Below, piece after piece: positions 32,224 to 38,028 of a DNA stretch of 38,028 nt. The position numbers and the translations under genes are program-made. Origin of the DNA: an uncultured Christensenella sp. (GTDB lineage: Bacteria; Bacillota; Clostridia; Christensenellales; Pumilibacteraceae); the NCBI GenBank assembly GCA_910577945.1, contig CAJTNI010000016.1, positions 1-38,028 on the forward strand. The letters are read 5' to 3'. The notes under the pieces were generated by a model, which did not search any database, was not told the origin of the DNA, and saw only the letters and a program-made list of their open reading frames with translations. The stretch's first letter is position 1. Each line of letters starts with the position of its first letter.

Positions 32224-35200
32224 ATGTCTAAACGGAAAATACGCGATATAATAATTGTTGCGCTTTGCGCGGTGGCGGTAGTTGTGGTGGCGGTGGTGTA
32301 CTCGCTGTTTGCGAGCCGACACATATTCAATGAGAGCAAGGAGCATTTGAACGAGATATACGAGCAGGTCAACACTACGTTCTCGCAAACGGTTGACCAC
32401 AACCGCAAGCTTATGCACAGCTGGGAGCAGTATATCGAAAATTCCGTTAATATTTTAAATTCGGAAACCGCGACGGAGACTACCAAAGCCGAGCGCCGCG
32501 CCGAGTTCGAAAGCTTTATGGCGGAGCAAAAATCGCGCTGGAACATTACCGATATTTTGTTTATCGGCGACGAGTACGAGGATAACGAGCGGCTTGTGCA
32601 GTGCGCCAGGCTCAACGGCGAGACCGTAAAGCTCAGATTCCGCCGCAGTCTCAAAACGCTGCTCGCCGAGGACAAGGGCGGCGTTGTGGGCTCGGTGGAC
32701 GGCGACGAGAACGAGCACGACAGGTTTATGATGTTCGCCGTGCCCATTCACGCCAATACGTACATGGGCTTCGAGTACACGGCGATAGGGATAAATTTCA
32801 GCGCCGAGGATATGCAAAAGGCGCTCGACATAAAGACGTTCGGCGAGACGGGTATATGCTACTTGGTATTGCCCGACGGCGCGGTGCTGTTGCAGTCGCG
32901 CGACGACGGGAACAATCTTACCAATATCTTGGAGTTTTTGAGCTCGGATATGTGTAAGCTGGAAGGCAAGTCCGTGAGCGATATTTACGACGATTGGCAG
33001 CCCAAGCTCGACGAGAACGGCAAATCGCATCAAGCGTCGGACACAATGCTTTTTAAAGCCGGCGACGTGGAATACTATTTCTCGTACGTGCCCATTGCGT
33101 TCGGCGATTGGATGCTGCTCGGCATGGTGCCGAGCGACGTAGTCAACGGCAGCATGAATTGGTTCAGAACGGTTACGATAATCGTCATGATAATCATATT
33201 CGCGTGCGTGGCGGCGGCGCTCACGTTCATAGTAATCACTACAAGCCGAAACAGAATAAAGGAAAAGGCTACTGCCGTTAAATCGCGCGAAAACCTGTTG
33301 GATTTGCTCACTGTCGGCAATAACGATATGTTCATCGTGTTTTCGCCCGAAACGTTTACCGCTGACTATATGAGCTCCAATATCAAAAAGGTTTTGGGGC
33401 TCGATGCGGACGAGCTGCGGCGCGATATACGCACTCTTTTGTCGGCATGTATAGAGCCGCACAAGGCGTTTACCACCGAGGGGCTCATAAAGCTGCCCGA
33501 GGGCAACGCGTTCGAAATAGATATCGGGCTCAAAAACATAGAGAACAGCGAGCCGTATTATTATCACATGTCCATGTATCACACGGTGAGCGAGGATAAG
33601 CACAGCTGCGTGCTCATGCTTTCCGACCGTACCGAGGACAGAGAAATGCGCAACAACCTCAGTCAGGCGCTCAACGTTGCTAAGAGCGCCAACGAGGCTA
33701 AGAGCAATTTCCTTTCCAACATGTCGCACGATATCCGTACGCCGATGAACGCCATTATAGGCTACGCGACGCTGCTTGCCAAGGATGCGGACAACGGCGA
33801 AAAGGTGCGCGAGTACACGCGTAAGATTTCTTATTCCGGTCAGCACCTGCTCAGCCTTATCAACGACATACTCGACATGAGCAAAATCGAGAGCGGCAAA
33901 ACCATGCTCAATATCGAGCAGTTCAGCCTGCCCGAGTTTATCGAGGAGCTGTACGCCATGCTCAGCTCGCAGACCAACGCCAAGCACCAAACGTTCGAGG
34001 TGCACACGAAGGGCAATATCCCCGAGTTCGTTTTGGGCGACAAGCTGCGGCTCAATCAGATTATGCTCAATATTTTGTCCAACGCGGTCAAGTACACGCC
34101 TGCGGGCGGCGAAATCAATTTGCGCGTGGAGACGATGAAGCAAAAGGTTCACAATCACGTGCACCTGCTGTTCACCGTCAAGGACAACGGCATTGGCATG
34201 AGCGCCGACTACGTAAAGACGGTATTCGAGCCATTCAGCCGCGAGACCACCGAGGCGACAAAGAGCATTCAGGGCACGGGCTTGGGCATGGCGATTACCA
34301 AGAATATCGTAGACCTCATGGGCGGCACGATATCGGTAAAGAGCAAGCTCGGCAAGGGCAGCACCTTCGCCGTCGAGCTCGAACTTGCCGTGGCGGAGAG
34401 CATACCCGACGACGCCGATTTCTGGGCGCACCACAACGTCACGCGCGTGCTTGTCGTGGACGACGAGGAAGACGTGTGCATGGATATAAAAGAGCTCATG
34501 TCGGACACGGGCGTAGACGTATCGTACGCGCTCAAAGGCGGCGAGGCGGTGGAAATGGTCGCCAAAGCGGTCAAGGACGGCGAGGATTTCAATATCGTAT
34601 TGCTCGATTGGAAAATGCCCGATATGGACGGCGTGGAGACGGCGCGGCAAATACGCGCCAAGGTGGGGCGCGAGCTGCCTATCGTGGTGCTCACGTCGTA
34701 CAGCTTCGAAGATATCGAGGAGGAGGCGCGTTCGGCGGGCGTCGATTTGTTCCTGTCCAAGCCGTTCTTCGTATCCAATTTCCGCCGCGCGGTCATGCAA
34801 ATTCGCAACGACGGCGCGACGGCGGACATAAGCCCCGAGGAGACGAAAAACCAATCGCTCGCAGGGCTTAAAATACTCGCCGCCGAGGACAACGAGATTA
34901 ACGCGGAAATCCTGTGCGAGCTGCTCGATATCGAGGAAGCGGTATGCGATATCGCGCCCAACGGCAAAGAGGCATTGGAAAAATTCGAGGCGTCCGAACC
35001 CGGCAAGTACGATATCATATTCATGGATATTCAAATGCCCGTCATGAACGGTTACGAGGCGGCGCGCGCCATTCGCGAGTGCAAGCACAAAAACGCCAAG
35101 AGCATTCCCATTATCGCCATGACGGCAAACGCGTTCGACGACGACGTAAAGGCGGCGCTCGACGCGGGCATGAACGCGCACCTCGCCAAGCCCATAGATA

Positions 35201-35253
35201 TGGATAAGCTTAAAGCGCTTGTCGCGTCCATTATGGGCGACAAAAAAGATTGA
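32224..35253 (+). CDS. Hybrid sensor histidine kinase with two receiver domains
   Basis: 1009 residues. Order: membrane helix 1 (about 5-31), extracellular sensor of about 280 residues (Cache-like by length and place), membrane helix 2 (about 314-340), PAS-like domain (about 355-465), HisKA with His502 (SNMSHDIRTPMNAIIG), HATPase (about 600-725, DNGIGM and GTGLGMAI), receiver 1 with Asp795 (IVLLDWKMPDMDG) and receiver 2 with Asp935 (IIFMDIQMPVMNG). There is no HPt domain, so phosphate must pass through a separate HPt protein; one is encoded at 37496. The site AAGGGAAGG precedes the ATG. It probably passes an external signal to the c-di-GMP enzyme encoded next. The signal is unknown. Confidence 0.95.
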   Translation: MSKRKIRDIIIVALCAVAVVVVAVVYSLFASRHIFNESKEHLNEIYEQVNTTFSQTVDHNRKLMHSWEQYIENSVNILNSETATETTKAERRAEFESFMAEQKSRWNITDILFIGDEYEDNERLVQCARLNGETVKLRFRRSLKTLLAEDKGGVVGSVDGDENEHDRFMMFAVPIHANTYMGFEYTAIGINFSAEDMQKALDIKTFGETGICYLVLPDGAVLLQSRDDGNNLTNILEFLSSDMCKLEGKSVSDIYDDWQPKLDENGKSHQASDTMLFKAGDVEYYFSYVPIAFGDWMLLGMVPSDVVNGSMNWFRTVTIIVMIIIFACVAAALTFIVITTSRNRIKEKATAVKSRENLLDLLTVGNNDMFIVFSPETFTADYMSSNIKKVLGLDADELRRDIRTLLSACIEPHKAFTTEGLIKLPEGNAFEIDIGLKNIENSEPYYYHMSMYHTVSEDKHSCVLMLSDRTEDREMRNNLSQALNVAKSANEAKSNFLSNMSHDIRTPMNAIIGYATLLAKDADNGEKVREYTRKISYSGQHLLSLINDILDMSKIESGKTMLNIEQFSLPEFIEELYAMLSSQTNAKHQTFEVHTKGNIPEFVLGDKLRLNQIMLNILSNAVKYTPAGGEINLRVETMKQKVHNHVHLLFTVKDNGIGMSADYVKTVFEPFSRETTEATKSIQGTGLGMAITKNIVDLMGGTISVKSKLGKGSTFAVELELAVAESIPDDADFWAHHNVTRVLVVDDEEDVCMDIKELMSDTGVDVSYALKGGEAVEMVAKAVKDGEDFNIVLLDWKMPDMDGVETARQIRAKVGRELPIVVLTSYSFEDIEEEARSAGVDLFLSKPFFVSNFRRAVMQIRNDGATADISPEETKNQSLAGLKILAAEDNEINAEILCELLDIEEAVCDIAPNGKEALEKFEASEPGKYDIIFMDIQMPVMNGYEAARAIRECKHKNAKSIPIIAMTANAFDDDVKAALDAGMNAHLAKPIDMDKLKALVASIMGDKKD

Positions 35254-35366
35254 CGGCAAATAGTCGACGTTGCACTCCGCAGAGCGGCAATCGGCGCGAT
35301 GCGTTTCCGCGCAATTACGGGAACGCGTAAATAATACTAAACTTTAAAGGAGTTCATTTTAAATAA

Positions 35367-37418
35367 ATGAGCGCTAAAAAAAGCAAAATTCTCGTCGTTG
35401 ACGATTCTGAACTAAATCGCGCGTTGCTCGTCGATATGTTGGAGGACGATTTCGACATTATCGAGGCGGAAAACGGCGAACAGGCGATAGCCGTACTCGT
35501 GGAGCAGGAGACCGATATCTCGCTCATGCTTCTCGATATAGTTATGCCTGCGATGGACGGGTTCGAGGTGCTCGCAATCATGAACAAAAAGGGTTGGATT
35601 AAAACCATACCCGTCATCATGATTTCCGCGGAAACGGGCTCGGCGTATATCGACCGCGCGTACGACCTCGGCGCGGTGGATTACATAAGCCGTCCGTTCG
35701 ACGAGCGCACCGTTCAGCACCGCGTAATGAGCAACTACATGCTAATGCTCAAACAGCACGAAATGGCTAACATGCTCACCACGCAAATCTACGAAAAGGA
35801 AAAAGACAACAGGCTCATGATTGAGATACTGTCGCATATCGTAGAGTTCCGCAACGGCGAGAGCGGCTTGCACGTTTTGCACGTAAACGCATTTACCGAG
35901 CTTATTTTAACGCGGCTCATGCAAATGACCGACAAATATAAGCTCACCGACAACGACCTGCATATCATATGTATTGCGTCGGCGTTGCACGATATAGGCA
36001 AGATATCCATTCCGTCGGAAATCCTCAACAAGCCCGGGCGGCTTACCAAAGAGGAATTCGAGCAAATGAAAAAGCACACCGTCGAGGGCGCAAACATGCT
36101 CGACGCAATCCCGTTCCGCAAGAACGAAGCGCTCATCAAGGTGGGGTATCAGATTTGCCGCTGGCACCACGAGCGCTACGACGGCAGCGGATATCCCGAC
36201 GGCTTGAAGGGCGACGATATTCCCATTTCCGCGCAGGCGGTCGCGCTCGCCGACGTGTACGACGCGCTCACCAGCGAGCGCGTGTACAAGGCGGCTATCC
36301 CGCACGACGACGCAATCGCCATGATTTTGGACGGCGAGTGCGGCGCGTTTAACCCGCTGTTGATGCAGTGCTTAAAGGATATCTCGGACACGCTCAAAGA
36401 CGAATTGCATTCGGTGTCGTTCGGGCATGCGACCGACCACGACATTATGCACACGGTGGAGCGCACGCTCAAAAGCGACGGACCCGACGTGTCGGTGCGG
36501 ACTATTCGGCTGTTGGAGCACGAGCGCATGAAAAACAAGTTCATGTCCGACATATCGCACGAGATACAGTTCGAGTATATCGTCGAGCCGGAGATGATAG
36601 TGCTGTCCGAATGGGGCGCGGAAACGCTGGGCATGCCCGAAAAAATTATCAATCCGTCGGAGAGCGATTTTGCCAACAAGGTTCTGTCGCGCGACGACTA
36701 CGACTATATAATCAACAAAATGCGTCAAACCACGCCCGAGCGTTCGGTGCTGTCCGAAAAAATCAGCCTGAACCTCAACGGTAACAAGAAATGGTGCAAG
36801 CTGATAGCTAAGGTCATGTGGGGCGACGCGGAAGCGCCCGAGTTCGAGGGCGCAATCGGCAAGATAATCGACGTGGACGAGGAGACCGAGGAGCTGCGGC
36901 ATTTGGAGCTTTTGGCAAACCACGACGCTTGCACGGGGCTTTTGAACCACAACGCCGCAAAGCGCCAGATTTCCAAGCTGTTGGAGGGCGCGGGCGCGCA
37001 CAAGTACGCGCTCATATTCTTCGACCTCGACAACTTGAAGGTAGCCAACGACAATTACGGGCATTTGTTCGGCGACGAGCTGCTCAAAACCATTGCCGAC
37101 AGAATACGCAAGAATACGCGTAGCTTGGATATTTCCGCGCGTATGGGCGGCGACGAGTTTATAATCTTCATGGAATACAAGGACACCATAGAGCCGCAGG
37201 TAGACCGTATTTTCAAGCGGCTGACCGAACCGTACAAGGATTTCGACGTTCGGCTCAGCATGGGCGTCGCGTGCGCGGAGAGCGAGGGTATAGATTACGA
37301 CGCGCTGTTCGAAATGGCGGACCAAGCGGCGTACTCGGTCAAGCGCGGCGGCAAAAACGCGTATAGGTTTTACGACGAATCGGTCAAGAGCATGTTCGTC
37401 GCGGATAAAAAGGACTGA
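35367..37418 (+). CDS. Response regulator with HD-GYP and GGDEF domains (c-di-GMP turnover)
   Basis: 683 residues. A receiver domain (Asp57 in LMLLDIVMPAMDG) is joined to an HD-GYP phosphodiesterase domain (His208-Asp209 in ALHDIGK; HHERYDGSGYPDG near 267-279), a PAS-like linker (about 390-510) and a GGDEF diguanylate cyclase (MGGDEF, 594-598). The product-inhibition I-site RSLD (585-588) is exactly five residues before GGDEF. Both c-di-GMP synthesis and breakdown sites look intact, so the receiver may switch between them. A degenerate HisKA-like patch (FMSDISHEIQFEY) precedes the PAS-like part. The ribosome site AAAGGAG is about 14 nt from the ATG, longer than usual; a TAA just upstream excludes an earlier start. 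It follows the kinase by 113 bp. Confidence 0.95.
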   Translation: MSAKKSKILVVDDSELNRALLVDMLEDDFDIIEAENGEQAIAVLVEQETDISLMLLDIVMPAMDGFEVLAIMNKKGWIKTIPVIMISAETGSAYIDRAYDLGAVDYISRPFDERTVQHRVMSNYMLMLKQHEMANMLTTQIYEKEKDNRLMIEILSHIVEFRNGESGLHVLHVNAFTELILTRLMQMTDKYKLTDNDLHIICIASALHDIGKISIPSEILNKPGRLTKEEFEQMKKHTVEGANMLDAIPFRKNEALIKVGYQICRWHHERYDGSGYPDGLKGDDIPISAQAVALADVYDALTSERVYKAAIPHDDAIAMILDGECGAFNPLLMQCLKDISDTLKDELHSVSFGHATDHDIMHTVERTLKSDGPDVSVRTIRLLEHERMKNKFMSDISHEIQFEYIVEPEMIVLSEWGAETLGMPEKIINPSESDFANKVLSRDDYDYIINKMRQTTPERSVLSEKISLNLNGNKKWCKLIAKVMWGDAEAPEFEGAIGKIIDVDEETEELRHLELLANHDACTGLLNHNAAKRQISKLLEGAGAHKYALIFFDLDNLKVANDNYGHLFGDELLKTIADRIRKNTRSLDISARMGGDEFIIFMEYKDTIEPQVDRIFKRLTEPYKDFDVRLSMGVACAESEGIDYDALFEMADQAAYSVKRGGKNAYRFYDESVKSMFVADKKD

Positions 37419-37495
37419 TAAACGCGCACGTGCGTGCGTAGCGGCGCTTAGGCGCGCGGCTCGCGTAGCGGCGACGTTTTACGGATAGGAGGTCG

Positions 37496-37852
37496 ATGAT
37501 GACTGTTAAAGAGTGCTACGATGAAATGGGCGCGAGCTACGACGAGGTTTTCGGACGGTTGAGGACGGACGAGCGTATCGCCAAGTTCCTGCGCAGAGTG
37601 GCGGACGACAAGAGCATGGAGCTTTTGGAAAGCTCGATTGCGACGGGCAATGCGGAGGAGGCTTTCCGCGCCGCGCATACGATTAAGGGCATTTGCATGA
37701 ACCTCGCGCTCACCAAAATGTCCGCGTCCGCGAGCGCGGCAACCGAGGCGTTGCGCGGAAAATCGACCGTAGAGGCGGGCGTTGCGCCGCTTATCGCCGC
37801 GCTCAAAGCCGATTACGACAATACGATAAGGTGCATAAAAGCGCTCGATTAG
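37496..37852 (+). CDS. Histidine phosphotransfer (HPt) domain protein
   Basis: 118 residues forming a single four-helix HPt domain with phospho-acceptor His61 in AAHTIKGICMNLAL. It would carry phosphate between the hybrid kinase receiver domains and the REC/HD-GYP/GGDEF protein, completing the relay. ATG 37496 follows AGGAGGT; a second ATG is the next codon. It lies 77 bp after the preceding gene and is probably in the same transcription unit. No terminator with a clear T run is seen after it. Confidence 0.92.
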   Translation: MMTVKECYDEMGASYDEVFGRLRTDERIAKFLRRVADDKSMELLESSIATGNAEEAFRAAHTIKGICMNLALTKMSASASAATEALRGKSTVEAGVAPLIAALKADYDNTIRCIKALD

Positions 37853-37926
37853 CGCGCGCCGTATACGCGCAGTTTAACGTGTGAAAAAATTCGCAAATTC
37901 TTTTACACAAATTGTTTTGCAAATAC

Positions 37927-37955
37927 TTTACATTTATAAAAATTTTTGCTATAAT
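37927..37955 (+). promoter_or_regulatory. Promoter for a gene beyond the window
   Basis: TTTACA (37927-37932), 17-bp spacer, perfect TATAAT (37950-37955), in an AT-rich patch. The 73 bp that follow have no start codon I can support. Confidence 0.8.
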
Positions 37956-38028
37956 GTTCGGAGTGTATAAAGCGCGGTAAGCGTAAGCGTGCGTGCGGCT
38001 TTTGCGCCCGAGGTAACCGACCTCATAC

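Noticed and set aside
32455..35259. 934-codon minus-strand open frame opposite the hybrid kinase
   Set aside because: Shadow of a gene with unambiguous domains on the plus strand; composition typical of antisense frames.
1..38028. CRISPR array
   Set aside because: No set of regularly spaced short repeats is present; the repeats seen are tandem, tRNA-derived or coding.

Overview
This is a GC-rich chromosomal stretch from a bacterium, most likely an uncultured gut member of the Bacillota (Clostridia-like). The evidence is strong AAGGAGG-type ribosome binding sites, several textbook TTGACA-N17-TATAAT promoters, tRNA genes with encoded CCA, a clostridial-type large serine recombinase tail, a CadC-like regulator and a BhlA/UviB-type holin. 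This taxonomic call is inference. Almost all genes lie on the + strand; the two tRNAs and one SH3-like gene are on the - strand.

Layout. 1-560: end of an integrated element (serine recombinase C-terminus) whose reading frame runs through a 35-bp copy of the 3' end of the adjacent tRNA-Arg(ACG). 810-3238: a secreted, membrane-anchored repeat protein broken by a one-base frameshift. 3448-6190: a metal-efflux module (CadC-like ArsR repressor with operator, free HMA metallochaperone, Zn/Cd/Pb P-type ATPase). 6375-10465: an unknown helical protein, MetA, pyruvate kinase and an OmpR-family response regulator. 10472-11821: its histidine kinase. 11822-15540: a sharply AT-rich island with its own consensus promoter and four co-directional genes: an unrecognised tail-anchored protein, an exonuclease/endonuclease/phosphatase (EEP) enzyme, a radical SAM/SPASM protein, and a broken membrane protein. 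15638-17296: an AzgA-like purine permease. 17300-18120: terminator, partial duplication of a tRNA-Arg(CCT) 3' end, the tRNA itself and a long leader. 18121-20258: an unknown membrane protein and a membrane-anchored alpha/beta hydrolase. 20331-20648: a 158/159-bp tandem repeat.

20670-32069 is a compact phage-derived virion cassette: small regulator-like protein, terminase, portal, scaffold-like protein, capsid, connector, propeller-like tail protein, holin-like protein and a coiled-coil protein. It is closed by a strong terminator. No integrase, classical repressor, replication gene or tape measure is visible inside it, and its base composition looks like the host's, so a domesticated or gene-transfer-agent-like role is possible. 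32143-37852 is a phosphorelay cluster: a hybrid sensor kinase with two receiver domains, a REC/HD-GYP/GGDEF cyclic-di-GMP enzyme and a free HPt protein. A consensus promoter at 37927-37955 serves a gene beyond the window.

The two best candidates for an undescribed system are the four-gene AT-rich island (possible defence or modification module) and the integrase-less virion cassette.
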